A stretch of 6,694 nucleotides of DNA from Kiritimatiellia bacterium (GTDB lineage Bacteria; Verrucomicrobiota; Kiritimatiellia; RFP12; UBA1067). Positions 1-6,257 of this stretch are shown one piece after another. The stretch is taken from positions 1 to 6,694 of the forward strand of contig JAFVZE010000179.1 of assembly GCA_017508315.1 (NCBI GenBank). Direction: 5' to 3'. The notes beneath the pieces are model-generated. The model worked only from the letters and a program-made list of their open reading frames with translations. It was not told the DNA's origin and searched no databases. Position numbers and translations under genes: made by a program. Each line of letters begins with the position of its first letter. The stretch's first letter is position 1.

Positions 1-146
1 CGCAAATCGCCCATATCAAAATGTGCGTACCGTTGCCCGAACCGAAGACGTCACATTGACAAGGCACGGCTTAAGCATCAATAGAAAAATCCAACGCCGG
101 TATCACTGTACAACAGTTGCACATTCGAGTAACCGATTACCTGCGG

Positions 147-175
147 TTGTTTGCCGCGGGGGTTTATGATATAAT
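147..175 (+). promoter_or_regulatory. Sigma-70-type promoter of the efp operon
   Basis: A TTGTTT -35 element (147-152) is followed, after exactly 17 bp, by a perfect TATAAT -10 (170-175). A TG dinucleotide at 167-168 makes this an extended -10. Transcription should start near 182, giving a leader of about 37 nt before the efp start codon. No terminator is seen before nadC ends, so this promoter probably serves all three genes. Element sequences and spacing are seen directly; activity is inferred. Confidence 0.8.
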
Positions 176-208
176 TCTGGAAAATATTTCAGAACACACA
201 AAGAAAGC

Positions 209-214
209 GGAGGA
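209..214 (+). promoter_or_regulatory. Ribosome binding site that fixes the efp start
   Basis: GGAGGA lies 4 nt before the ATG at 219. The reading frame stays open upstream to a TTG at 117, but that start has no Shine-Dalgarno sequence and lies upstream of the promoter, so the ATG at 219 is the start. Confidence 0.85.
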
Positions 215-218
215 CAAA

Positions 219-794
219 ATGGGCGAAGTGATCGGTGCGGGCGAACTGCACAAGGGCGTAAAACTGCTGATCGACGGCGAGCCTTGGGAAATTACGGAAT
301 TTGATTTTTCGAAGCCCGGCAAGGGACAGGCGATCTACAACTGCAAGCTCCGCAACATGATGACCGGCGGCGGAATGTCCAAGAGCTACCGCTCGGGCGA
401 CAAGTTCGAGAAACCCGATCTCACCCAGCAGGATGTCACCTACTCATACGACGACGGGCAGGCGTTCGTCTTCACCGACGACAACTTCGAGGAAATCCGG
501 GTCAGCTACGACGTGATGGGCGACAAGAAGTACTTCCTCATGGACGAAATGGAAGTGAGCGCGCTTTTCTTCAACGAGAAGGTGATCGGGGTGGCGCTTC
601 CGCAGCTCGTCGAGCGCAAGGTCATCAAGGTCGAGCCCGGCGTGAAAGGCAATACCGCTTCCGGCAAGGTGACGAAGCCCGCTACGGTCGAGGGCGGCTA
701 CACGCTCGCGGTGCCGCTTTTCATCAATGAGGGCGATGTCATCCGCATCAACACCGAGTCCGGCGAATACAACGACCGTACCGCCACCAAATAA
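219..794 (+). CDS. efp: Translation elongation factor P (EF-P)
   Basis: Cytoplasmic translation factor that binds between the ribosomal P and E sites and relieves stalling at consecutive prolines. The product is 191 residues, close to the family norm of about 185-190. The N-terminal KOW-like domain (about 1-65) contains the loop KPGKGQA at 32-38, whose Lys35 corresponds to the residue that is post-translationally modified in E. coli-type EF-P. Two OB-like domains follow (about 68-130 and 133-190), ending in the family signature region around VPLFINEGDVIRI (165-177) and GEYNDR (182-187). No modification enzyme (EpmA/EpmB or a rhamnosyltransferase) is encoded nearby, so the modification state is unknown. 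The segment after the loop (MTGGGMSKSYRSGDKFEKPD, 48-67) differs from the usual LTG...EKTFRAGEK form but aligns without gaps. The strong extended -10 promoter fits the high expression expected. First gene of an apparent efp-TM protein-nadC operon. Confidence 0.96.
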   Translation: MGEVIGAGELHKGVKLLIDGEPWEITEFDFSKPGKGQAIYNCKLRNMMTGGGMSKSYRSGDKFEKPDLTQQDVTYSYDDGQAFVFTDDNFEEIRVSYDVMGDKKYFLMDEMEVSALFFNEKVIGVALPQLVERKVIKVEPGVKGNTASGKVTKPATVEGGYTLAVPLFINEGDVIRINTESGEYNDRTATK

Positions 795-808
795 GGCAGC
801 AGAGCGTC

Positions 809-1039
809 ATGACACTGAAAAAGACCACGCAGACCCAGGAACCGCTTGCGGCGGCTCCGACCGGCGGAGCGACGATCGCAGACCGCTTCAAACTGGATAT
901 GCCCGATCCCAATGCGGCCAAGCCCAAAAGCGGCAAGATGGCGGCGGTGACGCTCGTTGTCGCGCTTGTCGCGCTGGCGACGGCGGGCATATTGACGTTT
1001 GTCCTGCATCAGCACTGGGAATTCCTCAAGGGCGCGTAA
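809..1039 (+). CDS. Small single-pass membrane protein, function unknown
   Basis: A 76-residue protein I do not recognise. The N-terminal 42 residues are polar and rich in Thr, Ala, Pro and Lys, with a central stretch IADRFKLDMPDPNAAKPK (23-40). One strongly hydrophobic helix follows at about 43-66 (MAAVTLVVALVALATAGILT), then a short tail HQHWEFLKGA. There is no signal peptidase site and the positive charges lie before the helix, so a cytoplasmic N-terminus with a very short outer tail is likely (inferred). The start ATG has only a weak AGAG upstream, 14 nt after the efp stop. The stop TAA is separated by one base from the nadC ATG, suggesting translational coupling. The clean fit between two conserved genes and the GC-rich codon use matching its neighbours argue that it is a real gene. 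No function can be assigned. Confidence 0.78.
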   Translation: MTLKKTTQTQEPLAAAPTGGATIADRFKLDMPDPNAAKPKSGKMAAVTLVVALVALATAGILTFVLHQHWEFLKGA

Positions 1040-1040
1040 A

Positions 1041-1940
1041 ATGCGCGGTTTGAAGGACGTGATGCTTTCGCCGCGGGCGCAGGCGGCCGTTAGGCTGGCG
1101 CTCGCGGAGGATCTCGTCAGTGTTGACGAGAACAGGTCTTCGCCCAGACGCGATGTGACTTCGCTTGCGCTTGTGGACGCAAAGGCGGTGGCGACCGGCG
1201 AGATATACGCCAAAGGGACCGGCTGCGTCGTCGCCGGAGCCTCGGTCGCGGCGGCGGTGTTCAAGACTGTCGATCCGGCGGTGAAGGTGAAGATTCTCCG
1301 TCGCGACGGCACGGCCGTGAAGCCCGGGGAGCCGATTCTCGTTTTTCGCGGCAAAGCCCGCTCGATTCTCGCCGCGGAGCGCACAGCGCTCAATTTCATG
1401 CAGCGCATGTGCGCTACGGCAACGCTCGCCAGAAAATTTGTCGACGCCACGAAGCGTTACGGGACGCTGATTCTCGATACTCGCAAGACCACTCCGGGTC
1501 TCAGGGTGTTCGAGAAGTATGCGGTTTTGTGCGGAGGAGGATCCAATCACCGCATGGGAATGTACGATCGTGTGCTCATGAAGGACAATCACCGCCGGTT
1601 GTGGCGCGGGGGCGATCCCGACGCGCTCGACGAGGCGGTCGCCGCCGCCCGCGGAAAATTCCCCGATCTTGAGGTCGAGGTGGAGGTCGAGAGTCTCGCC
1701 GAGTGCGCAAGCGCCCTCAAGGCGAAGCCGGAGTGGATTATGCTCGACAATATGTCGCTTGCCGACATGAAGAAGTGCGTGCGCATGTGCAGGGGGATTT
1801 CCAGAACCGAAGCTTCCGGCGGCATCACGCTTGAGCGGGCGAAGGAAGTGGCCGCCACGGGAGTTACGGCGATTTCGCTCGGGTGTCTTACTCATTCGGC
1901 GGGATCTGTCGACCTGTCGCTGGAGTGGTCGGCGGTCTGA
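1041..1940 (+). CDS. nadC: Nicotinate-nucleotide diphosphorylase (quinolinate phosphoribosyltransferase)
   Basis: Converts quinolinate and PRPP to nicotinate mononucleotide, CO2 and pyrophosphate in de novo NAD synthesis; cytoplasmic. With the ATG at 1041 the product is 299 residues, slightly longer than the usual 275-290. AAGGG at 1028-1032 supports this start; the frame is open further upstream to a TTG at 999, but that would overlap the preceding gene. Visible family motifs are DVTS (38-41), ERTALNFMQR (113-122), DTRKTTPGLR (146-155), the GGGSNHRMGMYD stretch (165-176), MKDNH (180-184), EVEVE (211-215), MLDNM (234-238), EASGGI (257-262) and LTHS (283-286). The Arg, Lys and His residues in these motifs form the quinolinate and PRPP binding sites in characterised NadC enzymes. 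An insertion-like stretch VDENRSSPRR (28-37) just before DVTS accounts for some of the extra length. nadA and nadB are not in the window. Last gene of its operon, with a terminator 6 nt after the stop. Confidence 0.97.
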   Translation: MRGLKDVMLSPRAQAAVRLALAEDLVSVDENRSSPRRDVTSLALVDAKAVATGEIYAKGTGCVVAGASVAAAVFKTVDPAVKVKILRRDGTAVKPGEPILVFRGKARSILAAERTALNFMQRMCATATLARKFVDATKRYGTLILDTRKTTPGLRVFEKYAVLCGGGSNHRMGMYDRVLMKDNHRRLWRGGDPDALDEAVAAARGKFPDLEVEVEVESLAECASALKAKPEWIMLDNMSLADMKKCVRMCRGISRTEASGGITLERAKEVAATGVTAISLGCLTHSAGSVDLSLEWSAV

Positions 1941-1946
1941 ATGAAT

Positions 1947-1985
1947 AAAACGGACGGCGGGGTTTTGATCCGCCGTCCGTTTTTT
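1947..1985. terminator. Bidirectional rho-independent terminator between nadC and atpA
   Basis: A perfect 14-bp inverted repeat (AAAACGGACGGCGG at 1947-1960, its complement at 1970-1983) encloses a 9-nt loop. Ten pairs form the GC-rich core. A run of six T at 1980-1985 follows on the + strand, and TTTTATT follows on the - strand. It lies 6 nt after the nadC stop and 25 nt after the atpA stop, so it can end both converging operons. Confidence 0.93.
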
Positions 1986-2008
1986 CGTGCGCGGAGACGA
2001 TTCCGGTT

Positions 2009-3799
2009 TTACAGCCCGGGGACTCCGTCGGTGGCGGCGCTTATGCGCTTGAGCAGCGCCGCGTGCGCAGATTCGAATTCCTCCGATCCCATGGGTTTGT
2101 CGTTCCAGTCGATGAAAGCCTGCTGCAGTTCCAGGAAGAACCTGCGCGTAGCGTCTTTTTCCGGGAACTCGAAATCGCCGAGAAGCACCTTTTCCAACGC
2201 GTCGAACATGATTTTCTGCCGTTCCACGCTGGTGGATGCGTCGGCTTCCGAAAAAGCGTTCTGCTGGAGATACACCGCGTCGAGAAATTCCGCCTTCAGG
2301 TAGACGGTGAAGTCCGCAAGCGAGGTTCCTTCTTCGCCGACCACTTTCATCATCTGTCCGATTTCGCTGCCTTTGCGCAGGATCGCCCTTGCCGCTTCCA
2401 CGCGCGGCTGTTCGATGACGGAATTGTAGTGGCTCCAGGAGTCGAGCGGGTCTATCGCGGGATAGCGCCGGGCGTCGGACCGGGCGCGCGAAAGGCCGTG
2501 GAATCCGCCGACGACCTTGAGCGTCGCCTGCGTCACCGGCTCGTCGAAGTTTCCGCCTGCAGGGGACACCGTTCCGCCGATCGTCACCGAGCCGATCGAG
2601 CCGTCGCGGAGCCGGACGCGGCCTGCGCGTTCGTAGAACGCCGCGATGCGCGATTCAAGATAGGCGGGGAACGCTTCGTCGCCGGGGATTTCCTCGAGCC
2701 GACCGGAAAGTTCGCGCATCGCCTGCGCCCAGCGGGAGGTGGAGTCGGCGAGTACCAGCACGTTGAGTCCCATCTGCCGGAAGTATTCGGCGAGCGTCAC
2801 CGCCGTGTACACGGAAGCTTCGCGCGATGCGACCGGCATCGACGAGGTGTTGCAGATGATGATAGTGCGCTTCATGAGCGACTGGCCGGTTTTCGGGTCG
2901 ATGATTTCCGGAAATTCCTTCAGCGTCTCCACCACTTCGCCGGCACGTTCGCCGCAGGCGGCCGAAATCACGACATCGACCTGGGCATAGCGGGCGGTGG
3001 TCTGCTGGAGAACGGTCTTGCCGGCGCCGAAGGGACCGGGGATGCAGTAGGTTCCGCCGACGGCCACCGGGAAGAAAGTGTCGATCGTTCTGACGGTGGT
3101 GGGCAGCGTCTCGGTAGGCGCAAGACGCTCGGCAAAGCACTTGATCGGCACTTTGACCGGCCAGCGCTGAAGCATCTGCACTTTTATCTCCCGGCCGTTT
3201 TCGTCGGCAAGGGTGGCGATGTCTTCGGTCACCGTGTAATCGCCGGCCGGAGCGATCGACTTGAGCGTATATGCGCCCTTGAGCGCGAAAGGAGCCATTA
3301 TCTTGTGGCCGGGCATGTTTTTGTTGTCGAAGATCCCTTCGCTGACCCATCCGAGCGCATCGCCGGCGGAAATCCGCGATCCCGCCTGCGCGGTGGGATG
3401 GAAGTCCCATTTGCGTTCGCGCGGCAAACCGGGGATGTACATTCCGCGCTGCAGGAAGAATTCGGCGTCTTCGGATATTTTCGCGGCCTGTCCGGCGAGC
3501 TCTTCCAGCGGATTCTGCAGTCCGTCGTAGACTTGCGCGAGCATTCCCGGCCCGAGTTCGGCGGCGAGCAGTTCGCCCGTGAATTCCACCCTGTCTCCGA
3601 CGGCAAGGTCTGTCGTCGCGTCAAATACCTGCATGTCGCAGCGTTCGCCGCGCACGCGGACGATTTCGGCCATGAGCCGCTTGTCTCCGCAAAGCGCATA
3701 CCCCACTTCGTTCTGGGCCACGGCTCCGCTGAACTTCACGGTTATCATATTGCCGTTCACCGTTACGATTTTTCCCGTCGCTTTTTCCGTCGCTGCCAT
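2009..3799 (-). CDS. atpA: V/A-type ATP synthase/ATPase catalytic subunit A
   Basis: Catalytic nucleotide-binding subunit of the V/A-type rotary ATPase, working at the cytoplasmic face of the membrane as an A3B3 ring. The 596-residue length is typical. A beta-barrel domain occupies about 1-75, followed by the extra non-homologous domain of A subunits (about 110-190), which separates it from F-type beta subunits. The Walker A motif is GPFGAGKT (255-262), GERAGEV (283-289) carries the catalytic Glu284, and the Walker B region is VLVLADSTSRW (347-357). SPAGGNFDEPVTQ (412-424) and the C-terminal helical domain complete the protein; no key residue is missing. The ATG at 3799 has GAGG 7 nt upstream and lies 13 nt after the DUF2764-like gene. 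The sequence does not show whether the enzyme makes or hydrolyses ATP, or whether it moves H+ or Na+. Unusually, no B subunit gene follows: a terminator does. A 589-codon open frame on the opposite strand is a coding shadow. Confidence 0.97.
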   Translation of the reverse strand: MAATEKATGKIVTVNGNMITVKFSGAVAQNEVGYALCGDKRLMAEIVRVRGERCDMQVFDATTDLAVGDRVEFTGELLAAELGPGMLAQVYDGLQNPLEELAGQAAKISEDAEFFLQRGMYIPGLPRERKWDFHPTAQAGSRISAGDALGWVSEGIFDNKNMPGHKIMAPFALKGAYTLKSIAPAGDYTVTEDIATLADENGREIKVQMLQRWPVKVPIKCFAERLAPTETLPTTVRTIDTFFPVAVGGTYCIPGPFGAGKTVLQQTTARYAQVDVVISAACGERAGEVVETLKEFPEIIDPKTGQSLMKRTIIICNTSSMPVASREASVYTAVTLAEYFRQMGLNVLVLADSTSRWAQAMRELSGRLEEIPGDEAFPAYLESRIAAFYERAGRVRLRDGSIGSVTIGGTVSPAGGNFDEPVTQATLKVVGGFHGLSRARSDARRYPAIDPLDSWSHYNSVIEQPRVEAARAILRKGSEIGQMMKVVGEEGTSLADFTVYLKAEFLDAVYLQQNAFSEADASTSVERQKIMFDALEKVLLGDFEFPEKDATRRFFLELQQAFIDWNDKPMGSEEFESAHAALLKRISAATDGVPGL

Positions 3800-3812
3800 T
3801 TTCTCGCCTCTT

Positions 3813-4274
3813 TCAATTTTCGTTGGATTTGACGTCGGACTCTTCGGATAGCCGGTCGAATGCCGCCATGCCCGCGTCTTTGGATATTTTCGAACGTTTC
3901 AACGCTATTTTCAGCCGTATCGCGTAAGTCGCGAGCGCACCCGCACCGAGCGGCGAAGCGCCGTCGGTCAGTTCCCCGGCGGCATCCCACCAGACACTGT
4001 CGATCGCTTCGTCGCGCTTGAACACGTCTTTCTCCTGAAAGCATGCAAGCATGCGGTTTTTCCAGTACAGCGAACACCCTTCGGCGCTTCGGCGGCACTT
4101 CTCGCCTCCGCCGCGCGCTTCGGCGGCCGCGTTGCGCAACTGGGTTTCAAGATCGTTGAACGCGCTTTCGTCGAGCCTCCCTCCGCAGGCGGACCTGAAC
4201 GCTTCCCACGAAATCGGAGCCGGAGTCCCGAATGAAAGCGCAGGCAGGCTTGAAACGATATATTCCACCGGCAT
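3813..4274 (-). CDS. DUF2764-like protein of the V-type ATPase operon
   Basis: A 153-residue protein that resembles the DUF2764 family, found between the E and A subunit genes in bacterial V-type ATPase operons such as those of Chlamydia. The N-terminus YIVSSLPALSFGTPAPIS (5-22) matches the family pattern of a tyrosine-hydrophobic stretch, then SLP.LSFG, then a polar helix. A second conserved-looking helical part lies at about 106-145 (ASPLGAGALATYAIRLKIAL, then a basic stretch). It has no signal peptide or membrane segment. Four cysteines are present (30, 60, 67, 78) with no obvious metal-site spacing. Its biochemical role is unknown; an assembly or stalk-associated role is only inferred from position. 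The ATG lies 3 nt after the atpE stop, and the stop is 13 nt before atpA, so all three genes are probably translated from one mRNA. The family assignment is from memory of motifs and context, not a search. Confidence 0.83.
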   Translation of the reverse strand: MPVEYIVSSLPALSFGTPAPISWEAFRSACGGRLDESAFNDLETQLRNAAAEARGGGEKCRRSAEGCSLYWKNRMLACFQEKDVFKRDEAIDSVWWDAAGELTDGASPLGAGALATYAIRLKIALKRSKISKDAGMAAFDRLSEESDVKSNEN

Positions 4275-4277
4275 GAT

Positions 4278-4844
4278 TCATCCGAGCATGGCGGCGAGAT
4301 CGCCGCGCAGCCGTTTCGCGAGTTCGCCGGCGATCACTTCGCCGGTAAAGGAATGCTCGATCCGACCGTTGTCGATCTTGACCGAAAAACCGGCATCTAT
4401 CGATTCGTCGGTCACCACCTTGAATTCGCCGCGATCCGCGAGCCGGGCCTTGATCGCGGCGGCGATTTCCGCGCTTGCGGCAATTTCCGCGCCGGAGCAG
4501 AGATCTTCAAGGGCTTTTGACGGCAGCGCGACTGCGGTATTCCCGTCGGCGAGCGCGGCGTTCACGTTCTCCGTCAGCAGCTTTTCGAGCATCGCGGTGA
4601 CGCTTTCACGTACGGAAATCACCGTGTCGCGGGCGGCCTGACGCACCGATTCGGCGGCGCGTTCCGCGAAATCGGCGGCGTTTTTCTCCGCTTCGGCGAC
4701 GATTTTCTTCGCTTCCGCTTCGGCTTCCCGCACTATCGCCCCGGCCCTGGCTTTTGCTTCGGCGATGATTTTCGCCGCTTCCGCTTCGGCTTTTTCCACG
4801 CCGTCGCGGTTGATCTTTTCAAGCAGACTCTGCAATTCTTCCAT
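4278..4844 (-). CDS. atpE: V/A-type ATP synthase/ATPase peripheral stalk subunit E
   Basis: Part of the peripheral stalk (stator) that holds the A3B3 head against rotation. The product is 188 residues, usual for the family. Residues 1 to about 80 are a long Ala/Glu/Lys coiled coil; residues 19-73 follow an 11-residue repeat, with Ala at position 1 and usually a hydrophobic residue at position 8. The C-terminal half (about 85-188) is the globular head-binding domain, with FKVVTDESIDAGFSVKIDNG (141-160) matching the conserved E-subunit stretch that ends in a glycine turn. No membrane segment is present. The ATG at 4844 is preferred over the TTG at 4862 because AGGGAAGG lies 6 nt before it and the leader then has about 25 nt. 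It is the first gene of a three-gene operon with the DUF2764-like gene and atpA. Identification rests on the coiled-coil architecture, the C-terminal motif and the neighbours. Confidence 0.9.
   Translation of the reverse strand: MEELQSLLEKINRDGVEKAEAEAAKIIAEAKARAGAIVREAEAEAKKIVAEAEKNAADFAERAAESVRQAARDTVISVRESVTAMLEKLLTENVNAALADGNTAVALPSKALEDLCSGAEIAASAEIAAAIKARLADRGEFKVVTDESIDAGFSVKIDNGRIEHSFTGEVIAGELAKRLRGDLAAMLG
4690..4792 (-). repeat. Internal direct repeat encoding the atpE coiled coil
   Basis: Two 37-bp copies (4690-4726 and 4756-4792) are identical at 34 positions and offset by 66 bp. The offset is 22 codons, or two 11-residue units, so reading frame and helix register are both kept. 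The copies encode most of E-subunit residues 19-30 and 41-52. Confidence 0.85.
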
Positions 4845-4850
4845 AATGAA

Positions 4851-4858
4851 CCTTCCCT
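4851..4858 (-). promoter_or_regulatory. Ribosome binding site that fixes the atpE start
   Basis: On the - strand AGGGAAGG ends 6 nt before the ATG at 4844. The in-frame TTG at 4862 has no such site and would begin only a few bases after the predicted transcription start. Confidence 0.8.
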
Positions 4859-4875
4859 GCAAATGTTTGAATCGA

Positions 4876-4904
4876 ATTATATTATTTTACGCGGTTGCGG
4901 TCAA
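4876..4904 (-). promoter_or_regulatory. Sigma-70-type promoter of the V-type ATPase operon
   Basis: On the - strand TTGACC (4904-4899) is followed after exactly 17 bp by TATAAT (4881-4876). Five of six -35 bases and all -10 bases match consensus. The spacer is AT-rich on the -10 side. Transcription should begin near 4869, about 25 nt before the atpE ATG. Confidence 0.85.
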
Positions 4905-4950
4905 GTTCATGCGGACGGTTCATGACTTCCCCGCGCCATGATGCCGGTGC

Positions 4951-4979
4951 TGGTGCTGCAGGGGCGATTTTGATATAAT
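4951..4979 (+). promoter_or_regulatory. Probable extended -10 promoter of purC
   Basis: A perfect TATAAT (4974-4979) is preceded by TG at 4971-4972, giving the same TGATATAAT as the efp promoter. The hexamer 17 bp upstream, TGGTGC (4951-4956), is a poor -35, so activity would depend on the extended -10. Transcription would begin near 4986, about 23 nt before the purC ATG, leaving no room for a purine riboswitch. The promoter lies back to back with that of atpE. Confidence 0.7.
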
Positions 4980-5008
4980 AGAAGGCGTTAAACACGAAAG
5001 GTTTTCCG

Positions 5009-5908
5009 ATGAAATACGACAAGAATCATGCGATGATCGAGTGTTCGATCCCCGGTGTAGCGCAGAAGAGCGGAAAAGTGCGCGATATTTTCGATTTGGG
5101 CGAGAGTTTGCTGATGGTCGTCACCGACCGTATCAGCGCTTTTGACGTAATTCTTCCGTGCGGCGTGCCCGACAAAGGCAAGGTTCTCAACCAATTCTCG
5201 CTTTTCTGGATGGATTTCTTCGGGGTTAAGAACCACCTTATAACCGCCGATGTCGAAAAGTATCCCGAAGTGCTCGCTCCCTACAGGGAAGATCTGCGCG
5301 GCCGTTCGATGCTGGTGAAAAAGGTCGATATGGTCGAGGTCGAATGCATCGCGCGCGGATACCTGACCGGTTCGGGCTGGGGCGAATACCGCAGATCTGG
5401 CACGGTGAACGGCGAAAAACTGCGCGAAGGCTATGAAAACGCCTCCAAACTCGACAATGTTCTCTTCACGCCGACGACCAAGGCCGCCATCGGCGATCAT
5501 GACGAGGCGATAAGTTACGCCCGGACGGTTGAACTCGTGGGGGCGGAATTGGCCGCTTCTCTCAGGGACACGACCGTCTCCCTCTATTCAAAAGCGGCTG
5601 AATATGCCGAAAAGCACGGAATTATCATCGCAGATACAAAATTCGAGTTCGGCCGCGACACCGACGGCTCGCTTATTCTCGCCGACGAGGTGCTTACGCC
5701 GGACTCTTCGCGATTCTGGCCGAAAGATTCCTACAAAGTAGGTTTCAATCCGCCGTCGCTCGACAAGCAGTATGTCCGCGACTGGCTCGATTCGATCAAT
5801 TTCAACCACCAGCCGCCGGGTCCGGTTCTGCCTGACGAGGTTATCGCCAAGACGCGCGAAATCTATGTCAGGGCCTATGAAGGTCTTTCCGGCTCCAAGC
5901 TCGTGTAA
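5009..5908 (+). CDS. purC: Phosphoribosylaminoimidazole-succinocarboxamide synthase (SAICAR synthase)
   Basis: ATP-dependent step of de novo purine synthesis joining CAIR and aspartate to give SAICAR; cytoplasmic. At 299 residues it belongs to the longer form (about 290-310, as in yeast Ade1 and many bacteria) rather than the roughly 235-residue E. coli form. Motifs in order are GKVRDIF (22-28, nucleotide-binding loop), TDRISAFD (39-46), RGYLTGSGW (116-124), FTPTTKA (153-159), GIIIADTKFEFG (204-215), DEVLTPDSSRFWP (226-238) and DKQYVRDWL (252-260), all intact. AAAGG at 4997-5001 lies 7 nt before the ATG. ybaB follows after 24 nt with no terminator between, so purC, ybaB and recR are probably cotranscribed. 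No other pur gene and no PurR operator or riboswitch is recognisable here, and the leader is very short. Confidence 0.97.
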   Translation: MKYDKNHAMIECSIPGVAQKSGKVRDIFDLGESLLMVVTDRISAFDVILPCGVPDKGKVLNQFSLFWMDFFGVKNHLITADVEKYPEVLAPYREDLRGRSMLVKKVDMVEVECIARGYLTGSGWGEYRRSGTVNGEKLREGYENASKLDNVLFTPTTKAAIGDHDEAISYARTVELVGAELAASLRDTTVSLYSKAAEYAEKHGIIIADTKFEFGRDTDGSLILADEVLTPDSSRFWPKDSYKVGFNPPSLDKQYVRDWLDSINFNHQPPGPVLPDEVIAKTREIYVRAYEGLSGSKLV

Positions 5909-5932
5909 ACAACAGAAAGAAGAGGTTTCGTC

Positions 5933-6250
5933 ATGGGAATGTTTGATCAGGTAAAAGAGGCGATGAAGATGCGTTCTGAAGCCAAGCGCATCGAGGCCGA
6001 GATAAAGAAGATAAGCGCCGAGTATTCGAACGGCGGCATCACGGTCATCGCCAAGGGCGATATGACCATCGAGAAGATTTCCGTCTCCCCGGAAGCTTAC
6101 GATGAAGTCAAGGCCGGCAAGCCCGCCAGATTCGAGACGATGCTTTTCAACGTCGTCAACGGGGCGCTCAAAAAGGCCCGCGAAGCCACCCAGCAGCAGA
6201 TGATGAAGGCGATGCAGGGCGGCGGCATGGGCGGTCTTTTCGGCAAGTGA
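5933..6250 (+). CDS. ybaB: YbaB/EbfC family nucleoid-associated DNA-binding protein
   Basis: A small dimeric DNA-binding protein of the nucleoid; homologues EbfC (Borrelia) and YbaB (E. coli) bind DNA. The 105-residue length is typical. The family layout is visible: an N-terminal charged helix (about 1-31, MGMFDQVKEAMKMRSEAKRI onward), a beta region about 35-53 (ITVIAKGDMTIEKISVSPEA), and a C-terminal helix (about 68-96) ending in a Met/Gly-rich tail GGGMGGLFGK. The family's usual segment of small residues and G.V is represented by NGGITVIAKGD. AGAGG at 5921-5925 lies 7 nt before the ATG. It is followed by recR after only 7 nt, the conserved ybaB-recR pairing, which suggests a link to DNA repair but does not prove one. 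Confidence 0.93.
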   Translation: MGMFDQVKEAMKMRSEAKRIEAEIKKISAEYSNGGITVIAKGDMTIEKISVSPEAYDEVKAGKPARFETMLFNVVNGALKKAREATQQQMMKAMQGGGMGGLFGK

Positions 6251-6256
6251 TTGCCG
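6241..6256 (+). other. Hairpin spanning the ybaB stop codon, next to the recR start
   Basis: CGGCAA (6241-6246) and TTGCCG (6251-6256) form a perfect 6-bp stem around GTGA, a GNRA-type tetraloop in RNA. The loop holds the ybaB UGA stop, and the recR ATG begins 2 nt after the stem starts to close (6258). There is no U-tract, so this is not a terminator. It may influence recR initiation; that role is inference, and a chance inverted repeat is possible. Confidence 0.45.
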
Positions 6257-6257
6257 C

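Noticed and set aside
1..14. A - strand ATG at 14 that could begin a divergent gene leaving the window
   Set aside because: Only four codons are visible and there is no ribosome binding site or promoter upstream of it.
2..169. Frame open from the window edge to a TGA at 167-169, a possible tail of an upstream gene
   Set aside because: The encoded residues are Arg-rich without recognisable motif, the base composition is less GC-rich than the neighbouring genes, and it would run through the efp promoter. It cannot be fully excluded without upstream sequence.
117..218. 34-residue N-terminal extension of EF-P from a TTG
   Set aside because: It would place the start codon upstream of the promoter, lacks a Shine-Dalgarno sequence and has no counterpart in EF-P proteins.
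1026..1895. A 289-codon open frame on the - strand opposite nadC
   Set aside because: It lies opposite a clear nadC with all catalytic motifs; its composition is that of a shadow.
2063..3832. A 589-codon open frame on the + strand opposite atpA
   Set aside because: It mirrors atpA almost end to end, is rich in Arg, His, Gly and Phe as expected for the antisense of a GC-rich gene, shows no family motif and has no ribosome binding site. atpA on the other strand is unmistakable.
4861..5008. A riboswitch or attenuator upstream of purC
   Set aside because: The predicted leader is only about 23 nt, too short for a purine riboswitch, and no terminator-like hairpin is seen.
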